Assembly: GCA_050740255.1 (NCBI GenBank)
Contig: JBOICV010000142.1
Coordinates: 1 to 26,244 of the forward strand
Length of the DNA: 26,244 nucleotides
Origin: JBOICV01 sp050740255
GTDB taxonomy: Bacteria; Pseudomonadota; Gammaproteobacteria; Nevskiales; JBOICV01
Reading direction: 5' to 3'
The position numbers and the translations under genes are program-made. Below are positions 1 through 7,676 of the stretch, piece by piece. The notes under the pieces are model-generated. The model searched no databases. It was not told where the DNA came from and saw only the letters and a program-made list of their open reading frames with translations. Numbering within the stretch: position 1 is the stretch's first letter; every line of letters begins with the position of its first letter.

Positions 1-50
1 CCCTCACCCGCGCTACGCGCGGCCTCTCCCCGTAAACGGGGAGAGGCACG
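1..50. repeat. Dispersed hairpin repeat at left edge
   Basis: A perfect 12-bp inverted repeat (22-33 against 36-47, reading GCCTCTCCCCGT and its complement) is separated by only two bases. It is preceded by a smaller CGCG/CGCG dyad at 10-20. This composition is typical of the intergenic hairpin repeats scattered through many proteobacterial genomes; that family assignment is from general knowledge. Its right arm contains the only good Shine-Dalgarno sequence for the gene that follows. Confidence 0.7.
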
Positions 51-56
51 GCAGTG
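38..56 (+). promoter_or_regulatory. pta ribosome binding site inside hairpin arm
   Basis: GGGGAGAGG at 38-46 lies seven bases before the GTG start at 54. It is fully paired in the 22-47 hairpin, whose left arm acts as an anti-Shine-Dalgarno. The site supports the GTG as the start and suggests that translation may be limited by the hairpin. That effect is an inference. Confidence 0.5.
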
Positions 57-1016
57 ACCGACTTCCTCGACCGTTTGAGGCAACATGCCGCCGCACGGCC
101 GCGGCGGGTGCTGCTGCCTGAATCGCAAGATCCACGCGTGCTTGAGGCGGCGAGGCAATTGGCGGCGCATAAGCTGGCCATGCCGGTGCTGCTTTCGACC
201 CCAGCCGCACCGGTTCCCGGTGCGGAGATATTCTCCGACCAATCCGATGCGGCGCAATGGCAACAGAGCGTGGATGACACGCTCGCCGTGTTGCTCGCGC
301 CGCAGGGCACTGCTGCGATCGAGGCGGCGCGGCGCGAACCGCTGATGCGTGCCGCTGTTCTGCTGCGCTTGGGTTATGTCGACGCGGTGGTCGCCGGCTC
401 GGTCGCCACCACAGCGCAGGTCTTGCGCTGCGGGCTGCGCGGGGTCGGATTGACGATGGGAACCAAGCTCGTTTCCAGTATTTTCCTGATGGAGTTGCCG
501 CAGCGGGTGCTGACCTATGCCGATTGTGCGGTCGTGCCGGATCCGGACGCTGAGCAGCTCGCACAAATTGCCGTCATCAGCGCCGCCAGCCATCAGCGCC
601 TCACCGGCGACGTTCCCAAGGTCGCGCTGCTGTCGTTTTCCACCCGTGGTTCGGCGGAGCATGCGCGAGTGGCGAAGGTGCGTCAGGCACTGAACATTGC
701 GCGCCAGCTTGCTCCGGGTCTGGTTATCGATGGCGAGCTGCAGTTCGACGCGGCTTTTGTGCCCGCCATTGCCGCCAGCAAGGCGCCGGATTCCATCGTT
801 GCGGGGCAGGCCAATGTGTTCGTGTTTCCCGATCTGGACGCGGGCAATATTGCTTACAAAATCACCGAGCGCCTCGGCGGCGCCAATGCCATCGGCCCCA
901 TTCTTCAGGGCCTGGCCAAACCCTGGATGGACCTGTCGCGCGGCTGCAAGCCCGAAGACATCGTGAATGTTGCCGTTATTGCGGCCGTGCTGAGCGGCCA
1001 ACCTGAATTAAGGTAA
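54..1016 (+). CDS. pta: Phosphate acetyltransferase, short form
   Basis: Interconverts acetyl-CoA plus phosphate and acetyl phosphate plus CoA in the cytoplasm. The 320-residue protein covers the whole PTA/PTB catalytic domain and lacks the N-terminal regulatory domain of the long E. coli-type enzyme. Visible family motifs include LPESQDPR near residue 21, the VAGSVATTAQVLRCGL region near 113, YADCAVVPDPDAEQ near 155, and DGELQFDAA followed by NVFVFPDLDAGNIAYK and the GPILQGL segment. It starts at GTG, supported by GGGGAGAGG seven bases upstream. The stop codon falls inside a palindromic operator-like site, so it may be followed by a separately controlled transcript. No acetate kinase gene is visible in the window. 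It could supply or drain acetyl-CoA released by the catabolic genes downstream, but that link rests only on proximity. Confidence 0.9.
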   Translation: MTDFLDRLRQHAAARPRRVLLPESQDPRVLEAARQLAAHKLAMPVLLSTPAAPVPGAEIFSDQSDAAQWQQSVDDTLAVLLAPQGTAAIEAARREPLMRAAVLLRLGYVDAVVAGSVATTAQVLRCGLRGVGLTMGTKLVSSIFLMELPQRVLTYADCAVVPDPDAEQLAQIAVISAASHQRLTGDVPKVALLSFSTRGSAEHARVAKVRQALNIARQLAPGLVIDGELQFDAAFVPAIAASKAPDSIVAGQANVFVFPDLDAGNIAYKITERLGGANAIGPILQGLAKPWMDLSRGCKPEDIVNVAVIAAVLSGQPELR

Positions 1017-1027
1017 TAATTATTACC
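1012..1027. promoter_or_regulatory. Operator-like palindrome GGTAA-N6-TTACC, site 1
   Basis: A perfect 16-bp palindrome, GGTAATAATTATTACC, overlaps the pta stop codon and lies upstream of the acyl-CoA dehydrogenase gene. It shares GGTAA-N6-TTACC with the sites at 1080 and 8491. A dimeric repressor of TetR type is the obvious candidate binder; this is inferred from the symmetry and spacing only. Confidence 0.65.
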
Positions 1028-1079
1028 GCACATATGGTAAGCGTGTCTGGTCTCGTTGGCGCCGAAAATAGCGTCGAGC

Positions 1080-1095
1080 GGTAACAAATGTTACC
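1080..1095. promoter_or_regulatory. Operator-like palindrome GGTAA-N6-TTACC, site 2
   Basis: GGTAACAAATGTTACC has 7-bp perfect arms around a two-base centre. It ends 45 bp before the ATG of the acyl-CoA dehydrogenase. Its centre is 68 bp from that of site 1, so the pair frames the control region of that gene. Confidence 0.65.
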
Positions 1096-1140
1096 TGATA
1101 TTCTTGGAATGTCGGTGCATCGTATATAGAGGAGTAAGCC

Positions 1141-2346
1141 ATGTTATTCACGCCAGAGCATGAAGAGCTGCGCCGCACGGTGCGCAAATTCATCCAGCAG
1201 GAAGTGAATCCGCATGTGGATCAGTGGGAGGAGGCTGAGATGTTTCCGGCCCACGAGGTGTTCAAGAAGCTGGGCGATCTTGGACTGCTCGGCATCTGCA
1301 AACCCACTGAGTACGGCGGTATGGGCCTCGACTATTCCTATTCGGTCGCCATGGCCGAGGGGTTGGGGAATTGCACTTGCGCAGGCATTCCGATGGCGAT
1401 TGGCGTGCAAACCGACATGGCGACGCCAGCCCTGGCGCGTTTCGGCTCCGCTGAGTTGAAGAAGGAATTTCTAGCCCCGGCTATCGCCGGAGAGATGGTC
1501 ACTTCAATAGGCGTATCCGAGCCCGGCGCGGGTTCCGACGTTGCGGGACTGAAGACCACCGCCCGGAAGGACGGCGGCGATTACATCATCAACGGCACCA
1601 AGATGTGGATCACCAGCGGCATGCAGTCCGACTGGATTTGCCTGCTGGCCAATACCTCGGACGGCAAGCCGCATATGAACAAGTCCCTGATCGTGGTGCC
1701 GATGAAAACCAAGGGCGTCGTTCGCGCCAAGAAACTGCGCAAGTTGGGCATGTGGTCTTCCGATACCGCGCAGATTTTCTTCGACAACGTGCGCGTGCCC
1801 CAGCGCTACCGCATAGGCATCGAAGGCATGGGCTTCATGATGCAGATGCAGCAGTTCCAGGAAGAGCGCATGTTCGGCGCGGCCTCCGGGCTGATCGGGC
1901 TGGACCGCATAGTCCAGCAAACCATCGAGTACACCCAGCAACGCCAGACCTTCGACCAACCGATCATCAACAACCAGGTCGTGCACTTCCGCATGGCGGA
2001 GCTGCAAACTGAGATTGAGGCACTGCGCGCCTTGGTCTATCTCACCTGCGAGCGCTACGTACAGAACAAGGACGACATGGAAGTCGTGAAGCTGGCCTCC
2101 ATGTGCAAACTCAAAGCGGGCCGGCTGGCGCGCGAAGTGTCGGATTCTTGTATGCAGTATTGGGGCGGCATGGGCTATATGTGGGACAGTCCCGTGTCGC
2201 GCGCATTCCGCGACACGCGCCTGCTCTCCATCGGCGGGGGCGCCGATGAGATCATGCAGGGCATCATCTGCAAGCTGATGGGCACCTTGCCGGGCAAGAA
2301 GAAAGATGACAAGCCGCAAGCAGTACCGAAGGTTGCCAACGGCTGA
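1141..2346 (+). CDS. Acyl-CoA dehydrogenase, AtuD-like paralogue
   Basis: FAD flavoenzyme that desaturates an acyl-CoA at C2-C3 and passes electrons to ETF. The 401 residues cover the full family: helical N-domain, the SEPGAGSDV and KMWITSG flavin/substrate segments near residues 126-160, and a C-terminal helical domain ending in WGGMGYMWDSPVSR. The canonical late catalytic Glu position (the EGT motif of MCAD) reads SIGGGADEI here, with no Glu in that place. An EER at 241-243 matches the position where isovaleryl- and long-chain dehydrogenases carry their base, so E242 is the likely catalytic residue. It is closely similar along its length to the dehydrogenase at 10217, sharing long stretches such as GVQTDMATPALARFG, and both resemble citronellyl-CoA dehydrogenase. 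The Lys-rich tail of about 15 residues is extra. The start has GAGGAG six bases upstream. It is probably controlled by the two palindromes before it and serves the ETF genes downstream. Confidence 0.9.
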   Translation: MLFTPEHEELRRTVRKFIQQEVNPHVDQWEEAEMFPAHEVFKKLGDLGLLGICKPTEYGGMGLDYSYSVAMAEGLGNCTCAGIPMAIGVQTDMATPALARFGSAELKKEFLAPAIAGEMVTSIGVSEPGAGSDVAGLKTTARKDGGDYIINGTKMWITSGMQSDWICLLANTSDGKPHMNKSLIVVPMKTKGVVRAKKLRKLGMWSSDTAQIFFDNVRVPQRYRIGIEGMGFMMQMQQFQEERMFGAASGLIGLDRIVQQTIEYTQQRQTFDQPIINNQVVHFRMAELQTEIEALRALVYLTCERYVQNKDDMEVVKLASMCKLKAGRLAREVSDSCMQYWGGMGYMWDSPVSRAFRDTRLLSIGGGADEIMQGIICKLMGTLPGKKKDDKPQAVPKVANG

Positions 2347-2358
2347 GCAAAGCCATAA

Positions 2359-2535
2359 TTGCAAGGCGGCTTTCTGAATAAGTGGCTGGCGAAAATTCCG
2401 GTCGGTGCAAAAATACTCCAGATCACCGGCGTCTGTCTGGTCCAGTTCGACGGGCAAGGTTTGATCCGCCGCAACGAGGTTTATTTCGATCGCAGCGAGT
2501 TATTGGCAGAAATTCAAGCCCATCGCAGCCAATAG
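2359..2535 (+). pseudogene. Remnant of NTF2/SnoaL-like protein C-terminus
   Basis: An open stretch of 58 codons runs from just after an in-frame stop to TAG at 2533-2535. It has no ATG start and no ribosome site. It translates to a segment containing IPVGAKILQITGVCLVQF, then DGQGLIRRNEVYFDRSELL. This pattern (a strand ending in an F-D-x-x-G turn, then a strand with an E-x-Y-F-D motif and a closing helix) is typical of the C-terminal third of SnoaL-like/NTF2-fold proteins. The N-terminal two thirds are missing and the preceding gene ends twelve bases upstream. It is best read as a decapitated gene. The family call is from pattern memory, so the assignment is moderate. Confidence 0.45.
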
Positions 2536-2687
2536 CAGCCAGCCGGCCAGTGGCAAATAAGTGCTTCTTGCCGGACAATGTGCCCCTTCGCTGAGGGTCG
2601 GGTTGCTGCTTAGCACGGGTTTGCGAAATCGGCGCACAGAACCAAGCCCCTCCGTCGGATCGGGCTCGTCAACGGGAGAAGCATAGA
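2536..2687. other. Intergenic region with no recognised gene
   Basis: Between the NTF2-like remnant and the ETF-QO gene I see no further coding stretch and no clear terminator or operator. The last fifteen bases carry GGGAGAAG (2674-2681), which is the ribosome binding site of the next gene. Confidence 0.5.
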
Positions 2688-4346
2688 ATGACGGTCGAGC
2701 GCGACGTCATGGAATACGACGCGGTCATTGTCGGCGGCGGCCCCGCTGGTCTGGCCGCGGCTTGCCGTCTGAAGCAGAAAGCCGCTGAAGCAGGCAAAGA
2801 AATCAGCGTCTGCCTGGTGGAGAAGGGCTCTGAAATTGGCCTGCATATTCTTTCCGGCGCGGTATTCGAGCCGCGTGCGCTGGACGAGTTGTTCTCCGAC
2901 TGGAAAGAGAAGGGCGCGCCCCTGAAAACGCCGGTTAAGGGTGACGACGTTTATTTCTTCCTCGGGGCCGAAAGGGCCTTCAAGATGCCCAACCTGTTTG
3001 TGCCCAAGACCATGCACAACGAGGGCAATTACATCATCTCGCTCGGCAATCTCTGCCGTTGGCTTGGTACGCAGGCCGAGGCGCTGGGCGTGGAGATTTA
3101 CCCAGGCTTTGCTGCGCAGGACGCAATCATCGACGAGCAAGGCATTGTGCGCGGCATTGTGGTTGGCGACATGGGCGTGGACCGCGAAGGCAAGTCTAAA
3201 GAAGGCGCGTTCACACCCGGCATGGAATTGCGCGGCAAATACACCTTGTTCGCGGAAGGCTGTCGCGGCCATATCGGCAAGCGCCTGATTGCGCGCTATG
3301 ACCTGGCCAAGAGCGCCGATCCGCAACACTATGGCATTGGCGTCAAAGAACTATGGGAGATTCCCGCTGAGAAGCACGTGCCGGGTCTGGTGGTGCACAG
3401 CGCGGGCTGGCCGCTGGACAACGCCAATTCCGGTGGCTCATTCCTGTATCACCTGGAAAATAACTGGGTGGTGGTCGGCCTGATTGTGGATTTGTCCTAT
3501 AGCAATCCCTATCTGTCGCCCTTCGATGAGTTCCAGCGTTTCAAGCACCATCCGGTAATCCGGCAGTATCTCGAAGGCGGCAAGCGGCTGGTTTATGGCG
3601 CGCGCGCGATCACCAAGGGTGGTTTCAATTCACTGCCGAAGATGACTTTTCCAGGCGGCGCGCTGATTGGCTGCGACGCTGGCACCTTGAACTTCGCCAA
3701 GATCAAGGGCAGCCATACCGCGATGAAATCCGGCATGCTCGCGGCAGAAGCGGTCGCGGAGAAATTATTCGCCGGCTCGCAAGGCGGCGACGAACTCAGC
3801 AACTACACGGATAAGTTCAAGGCGAGCTGGTTGCATGACGAGCTGTACCGCAGCCGTAATTTCGGCGCAGCCCTGCACAAGTTCGGCGCGATCGTCGGTG
3901 GTGGTCTTAACTACATCGAGCAGAACTGGCTGGGCGGTAAAGCGCCGTGGAATCTGCGCGACCTGAAACCCGATCACGAAACCCTGAAACCCGCCGCCGA
4001 ATCCAGGCGCATCGAGTATCCGCGGCCGGACGGCAAGCTGTCCTTCGACAAGCTCTCGTCCGTATTCCTCTCCAGTACCAACCACGAGGAAGACCAGCCG
4101 GTTCACCTCAAGCTGACCGATCCGAGTATTCCGATCAGCAAGAACCTGCCGCTGTACGACGAACCCGCGCAGCGCTACTGCCCAGCCGGCGTGTACGAGG
4201 TGGTGGGCGACGAGGGCAACAAGCGCTTTCAGATCAATGCGCAGAATTGCGTGCACTGCAAGACCTGCGACATCAAGGATCCCGCGCAGAACATCACGTG
4301 GGTGGCGCCTGAGGGTGGCGGTGGCCCCAATTACGCAAACATGTGA
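2688..4346 (+). CDS. Electron transfer flavoprotein-ubiquinone oxidoreductase
   Basis: Membrane-associated FAD and 4Fe-4S enzyme that takes electrons from reduced ETF and gives them to ubiquinone. The 552-residue length is normal. The N-terminus has the dinucleotide fold DAVIVGGGPAGLAAACRL from about residue 10. The centre carries the family blocks GLHILSGAVFEPRAL, the YTLFAEGCRG segment and the GGFNSLPKMTFPGGALIGCDAG segment. The C-terminus has the cluster ligands: RYCPAGVYE, then NCVHCKTCDIKDPAQNITW, giving four Cys. The first ATG is preferred because GGGAGAAG precedes it by seven bases; an in-frame ATG seven codons later would also be possible. It is placed with etfB and etfA in one direction and directly serves the acyl-CoA dehydrogenases of this window. 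Confidence 0.96.
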   Translation: MTVERDVMEYDAVIVGGGPAGLAAACRLKQKAAEAGKEISVCLVEKGSEIGLHILSGAVFEPRALDELFSDWKEKGAPLKTPVKGDDVYFFLGAERAFKMPNLFVPKTMHNEGNYIISLGNLCRWLGTQAEALGVEIYPGFAAQDAIIDEQGIVRGIVVGDMGVDREGKSKEGAFTPGMELRGKYTLFAEGCRGHIGKRLIARYDLAKSADPQHYGIGVKELWEIPAEKHVPGLVVHSAGWPLDNANSGGSFLYHLENNWVVVGLIVDLSYSNPYLSPFDEFQRFKHHPVIRQYLEGGKRLVYGARAITKGGFNSLPKMTFPGGALIGCDAGTLNFAKIKGSHTAMKSGMLAAEAVAEKLFAGSQGGDELSNYTDKFKASWLHDELYRSRNFGAALHKFGAIVGGGLNYIEQNWLGGKAPWNLRDLKPDHETLKPAAESRRIEYPRPDGKLSFDKLSSVFLSSTNHEEDQPVHLKLTDPSIPISKNLPLYDEPAQRYCPAGVYEVVGDEGNKRFQINAQNCVHCKTCDIKDPAQNITWVAPEGGGGPNYANM

Positions 4347-4357
4347 CGCCCCCATGA

Positions 4358-4428
4358 GTAGCCCGGATGAAGCGCAGCGGAATCCGGGACCCGATACCCC
4401 GGATTCCGTATTACTGCATCCAGGCTAC
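4358..4428. repeat. Dispersed GTAGCCCGGAT-type inverted repeat
   Basis: Outer arms GTAGCCCGGAT (4358-4368) and ATCCAGGCTAC (4418-4428) pair in 10 of 11 positions. Inner arms GGAATCCGGG (4379-4388) and CCCGGATTCC (4398-4407) pair perfectly. The form matches a repeat I know as widespread between genes in proteobacteria. It separates ETF-QO from etfB and could act as an mRNA hairpin between them. Confidence 0.75.
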
Positions 4429-4453
4429 GAGTTTTATTTAAGAGAGCAGAAAA

Positions 4454-5200
4454 ATGAAAGTTCTAGTCAGCGTCAAGCGCGTGGTTGATTTCAACGTGCG
4501 CATTTCGGTCAAAAGCGACGGCTCGGGAGTCAATCTCGACGGCGTCAAGATGAGCATGAACCCCTTCGACGAAATCGCAATGGAAGAAGCGGTGCGCTTG
4601 AAGGAGAAGGGCAAGGTCACCGAGATCGTCGCGGTAACTATCGGCGGCGCCAAATGCGAAGAGACCCTCCGCACGGCACTGGCCTTTGGCGCCGATCGCG
4701 CCATTCACATCAAGGAAGAGGGCGAAGTACAGCCGCTCACGGCAGCACGCGTGCTGGCAGCGGTGTTCAAGAAGGAGAGCCCGCAAATGTTACTGCTCGG
4801 CAAACAGGCGATTGACGACGATAACAATCAGACCGGGCAGATGACCGCTGCATTGCTGGATCTGCCGCAGGCCACGTTCGCGTCCAAAGTTGAAGTGGAC
4901 GGCGGCAAGGCCCAGGTCACACGCGAAGTGGATGCCGGGCTGGAGACCATCGAGGTGGACTTGCCGGCCATTATTACCACCGACCTGCGGCTGAACGAGC
5001 CGCGTTATCTGAAGCTGCCGGACATCATGAAGGCCAAGAAGAAGCCGCTTGAAACGGTGAGCCTGGCCGATCTCGGCGTGCAAGCTGCGGCCGGCATGAA
5101 AATCACCAAAACCGCTTCGCCGCCCACGCGCAGCAAGGGCGTGATGGTGAAAACGGTGGATGAATTGGTCGCAGCACTCAAGCAGAAGGGGCTGGTTTAA
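4454..5200 (+). CDS. etfB: Electron transfer flavoprotein, beta subunit
   Basis: Beta subunit of the soluble ETF heterodimer, which binds AMP and presents the recognition loop for acyl-CoA dehydrogenases. The 248-residue length is typical. It opens with MKVLVSVKRVVDFNVRI and MNPFDEIAMEEAVRLKE. It carries the nucleotide-site segment GKQAIDDDNNQTGQM near residue 115, and the beta-subunit signature DLRLNEPRYLKLPDIMKAKKKP near residues 176-197, whose Leu and Lys run includes the partner recognition loop. AGAGAG lies eight bases before the ATG. It is followed by etfA after a repeat-filled gap of 85 bp. Confidence 0.97.
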   Translation: MKVLVSVKRVVDFNVRISVKSDGSGVNLDGVKMSMNPFDEIAMEEAVRLKEKGKVTEIVAVTIGGAKCEETLRTALAFGADRAIHIKEEGEVQPLTAARVLAAVFKKESPQMLLLGKQAIDDDNNQTGQMTAALLDLPQATFASKVEVDGGKAQVTREVDAGLETIEVDLPAIITTDLRLNEPRYLKLPDIMKAKKKPLETVSLADLGVQAAAGMKITKTASPPTRSKGVMVKTVDELVAALKQKGLV

Positions 5201-5206
5201 TTTTAC

Positions 5207-5278
5207 CGTCATACCGGCGAAAGCCGGATTTGTACGCAGATATCATCTGACTGGATTCCGGCTTTCGCCGGAATGACG
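5207..5278. repeat. Dispersed GTCATTCCGGCGAAAGCC-type inverted repeat
   Basis: Two 22-bp arms (5207-5228 and 5257-5278) pair in 21 of 22 positions around a 28-base spacer. The same arm type recurs within the element at 14401-14427. The right arm ends inside the Shine-Dalgarno GAGGA (5278-5282) of etfA, so the repeat fills the entire etfB-etfA gap. It is a common proteobacterial dispersed repeat, and I see no coding content in it. Confidence 0.8.
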
Positions 5279-5285
5279 AGGAAAA

Positions 5286-6224
5286 ATGAGCAAGATTCTG
5301 ATTATCGCGGAACATGCGGATGGCAAGCTGAGTGCCGGTGTGGCGAAAGTCGTTGCCTGCGCGCAAAAAATTGGCGGTGAGATCGAAGTGGTTGTGCTGG
5401 CAACCGACGGCAGCGCGGTGGCTGCTCAAGCGGCCAAGCTGAACGGTGTCAGTAAAACCCTACAGCTGGATAACGCCGCCAATTCCCATCCGATTGCCGC
5501 CGTCCTCGCGCCGCAAATCGTCGAGTTGGCGAAGGCCCGCGGTGTAACTCACATTCTCGGCCCCGGTTCGACCTTCGGTAAGGACTTGATGCCCCGCATC
5601 GCCGCCCTGAAGGGCGTCGCGCAGGTCAGCGATGTCATGGCGGTGCACTCAGCCACGAGCTTTGACCGGCCGATTTACGCCGGCAATGCGATTACGACGG
5701 TGGAAGTACCGGGCACGCCGGTCGTTGCTACCGTGCGTCTGGCCTCGTTCACGGCTGTGGCGCAGGATGGCAACGCAGCGGTGGAAAAGCTGAGCGTGTC
5801 GGCCACTATTCCCAGTCACACCCGCTTCAAGGGCATTGAGTCCCATAAATCGGAGCGGCCGGAACTGCAGTCCGCAGGGCGTGTCGTTTCGGGCGGCCGG
5901 GCCTTTGGCAGCGCCGACAACTTCAAGATTCTCTACGCGCTAGCGGACAAGCTGAAAGCCGGTGTCGGCGCTTCGCGCGCTGCTGTGGACTCGGGTTACG
6001 TCCCGAACGATATGCAGGTGGGCCAGACCGGCAAGATCATCGCACCGGAACTGTATGTCGCCGTGGGCATCTCGGGCGCGATTCAGCACCTCGCCGGTAT
6101 CAAGGACGCGCGCACGATTGTGGCGATCAACAAGGACCCTGAAGCACCCATCTTCGAGGTTGCGGACCTAGGGCTCGTGGGCGACCTGTTCCAACTGCTG
6201 CCAGAGCTCACCAGCAAGCTCTGA
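5286..6224 (+). CDS. etfA: Electron transfer flavoprotein, alpha subunit
   Basis: FAD-binding subunit of ETF, accepting electrons from acyl-CoA dehydrogenases and passing them to ETF-QO. The 312-residue length is standard. The N-domain begins MSKILIIAEHADGKLS. The C-terminal FAD domain shows GRAFGSADNF, the VGASRAAVDSGYVPNDMQVG segment that contacts FAD, then QTGKIIAPELYVAVGISGAI and AINKDPEAPIFEVADLGLVGD. The start is the only ATG with a nearby ribosome site (GAGGA, three bases away, slightly close). Downstream is a short hairpin and then a gap before an unrelated membrane acyltransferase, so the ETF transcript may end here. Confidence 0.97.
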   Translation: MSKILIIAEHADGKLSAGVAKVVACAQKIGGEIEVVVLATDGSAVAAQAAKLNGVSKTLQLDNAANSHPIAAVLAPQIVELAKARGVTHILGPGSTFGKDLMPRIAALKGVAQVSDVMAVHSATSFDRPIYAGNAITTVEVPGTPVVATVRLASFTAVAQDGNAAVEKLSVSATIPSHTRFKGIESHKSERPELQSAGRVVSGGRAFGSADNFKILYALADKLKAGVGASRAAVDSGYVPNDMQVGQTGKIIAPELYVAVGISGAIQHLAGIKDARTIVAINKDPEAPIFEVADLGLVGDLFQLLPELTSKL

Positions 6225-6231
6225 CCCGGCA

Positions 6232-6245
6232 GCGCCCATTGGCGC
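6232..6245 (+). terminator. Short hairpin after etfA
   Basis: GCGCC at 6232-6236 pairs with GGCGC at 6241-6245 around CATT, eight bases after the etfA stop. No T-run follows, so it is a weak candidate for an intrinsic terminator. A second hairpin, CGGCGC with GCGCCG, sits at 6323-6340 in the same gap. Confidence 0.3.
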
Positions 6246-6420
6246 ACTAACCGACGTTCAGGCTTTCCACGGCCTGATCGAGGGGGTAGACTGCCCAAGG
6301 GATAGATGAGGTTGGAGCAGAGCGGCGCAGGGTAGCGCCGCCCGCCGATTCCACCCGTGGTTATTGCGCTGCAGGACGCAGCGCGTTCGTGCCAAGGCCG
6401 GCGCGATCCGTTTAGCTCAT

Positions 6421-6434
6421 GGAGGAGCTATATG
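6421..6434 (+). promoter_or_regulatory. Strong ribosome binding site deciding acyltransferase start
   Basis: GGAGGAG at 6421-6427 stands four bases before ATG at 6432. The reading frame is open for 25 codons further upstream but has no comparable site there, so the ATG at 6432 is taken as the start. Confidence 0.75.
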
Positions 6435-7676
6435 AGGAATGGACTCCCGAGCCGCATTGCGGAAATCGAAGGCATTCGCGGCATCATGACTCTGCTGGTC
6501 GTCGCCCAGCATATGATGCATGGGGGACCCCTGTTCTGGGTCTGGGGCTGCATGGACATTTTTTTCTGCATCTCCGGTTTCGTCATCACGCGCATCCTGC
6601 TGGAAAACCTCACGCGGCCGGGTTTCCTCAAGAACTATTTCATCCGGCGCGTGCTACGCATCTGGCCGATGTACTACGTCGCCATGATGTTCGCCTTCGC
6701 CGTGTTCTATCTCACCGATGGCAGCACGCTGCAGGATTTCGGCCTGAGCAATGCTGCCGACTGGCAACCGAGTTGGCAGGCGCTCGTTTTCCCCCTCGTA
6801 TATCTGCAGAACACGGAAGTCTATTCTGGCAGCGAGCCATTTAACTACTTGATCCTGTTCATTCATTCCTGGTCGGTGGCCGTCGAGGAGCACTTCTACC
6901 TATTGTGGCCGTTCGTGCTGCTGTTCCTGCTGCGTGGACGGTCCACGTCCATCCTGCTGCTGTCTGCCGCTGCCGCGATCGGTACTGCCGCGATGCTGCG
7001 GCAGCAGGCCGATCATTTCGCTGACTACTGGATTCTCCTGAGCCGGCTGGACGGCTTCGTTTTCGGCGCCGCGCTGGCTTTTCTGGAAGTGGCTGTCGCC
7101 AACAAGCGGCCGCTGGCTCAGCTTGCCGCTGCCAGCTTCCGCTGGCTGTGGATCGTGCCACTGCTAGCGCTTATACCTTATCTCGCCGGTTGGTTCGGAA
7201 CGCTGATACCTGACGTTTTGGCCAGGTCGGTATTCGAGCCCTACTTCAACTTCGCGCTGCTGGGCTTCTGCTGGATCGGCTACTGCGTGTTTATTGCTCC
7301 GCTGTACGCAGGCAGAGCGCCGATGTCGCGCCTGCTGAACCTGAGGCCGCTTCAGCATCTGGGCACGATCAGTTACTCGATCTACCTGTTGCATGTGCCG
7401 GTGGTTTTCGCCATCAGTCCCTACTTGATCTCGGTGTATGATTTGCCGCCGGTTTTCTCGGCCATTATCGGCTTTGGCCTTACGATCGCACTGGCGCATT
7501 TCAGCTTCCAGTGGATTGAAGCCGTGGCGATGCGCTTGAAAAAGCATTTCGCCTACGCCGACGAAGAAAAGGGGACGCAACTTGTACAACTCCGTATTCC
7601 GGACCAGTCTCTTCTCCGGCCAGACGATCGTCGTCACCGGCGGCGGCAGTGGTATCGGCCGCTGCACCGCGCATGA
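6432..7676 (+). CDS. Membrane acyltransferase, OafA/acyltransferase-3 family
   Basis: Inner-membrane acyltransferase of about 414 residues with roughly ten hydrophobic segments. Family motifs are clear: the VVAQHMMH histidine near residue 27, DIFFCISGFVITRIL near 42, NYFIRRVLRIWPMYY near 68, HSWSVAVEEHFYLLWPF in the middle, and LGTISYSIYLLHVPVVF towards the end. Members transfer acetyl or other acyl groups to sugars, antibiotics or lipids across the membrane; the substrate here is unknown. The expected end is near the KKHFAY segment after the last helix. The frame instead runs on for about 40 residues into the start of the next gene, giving a basic Arg-rich tail and a 95-bp overlap. The overlap suggests coupled translation with the SDR gene or loss of the original stop. 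No GGTAA-N6-TTACC palindrome lies in front of it. Confidence 0.85.
   Translation: MRNGLPSRIAEIEGIRGIMTLLVVAQHMMHGGPLFWVWGCMDIFFCISGFVITRILLENLTRPGFLKNYFIRRVLRIWPMYYVAMMFAFAVFYLTDGSTLQDFGLSNAADWQPSWQALVFPLVYLQNTEVYSGSEPFNYLILFIHSWSVAVEEHFYLLWPFVLLFLLRGRSTSILLLSAAAAIGTAAMLRQQADHFADYWILLSRLDGFVFGAALAFLEVAVANKRPLAQLAAASFRWLWIVPLLALIPYLAGWFGTLIPDVLARSVFEPYFNFALLGFCWIGYCVFIAPLYAGRAPMSRLLNLRPLQHLGTISYSIYLLHVPVVFAISPYLISVYDLPPVFSAIIGFGLTIALAHFSFQWIEAVAMRLKKHFAYADEEKGTQLVQLRIPDQSLLRPDDRRHRRRQWYRPLHRA

Noticed and set aside
1504..2457. Long minus-strand open frame opposite the first acyl-CoA dehydrogenase
   Set aside because: It is a mirror of the coding strand with His/Leu-rich low-information translation; the plus-strand gene is certain.
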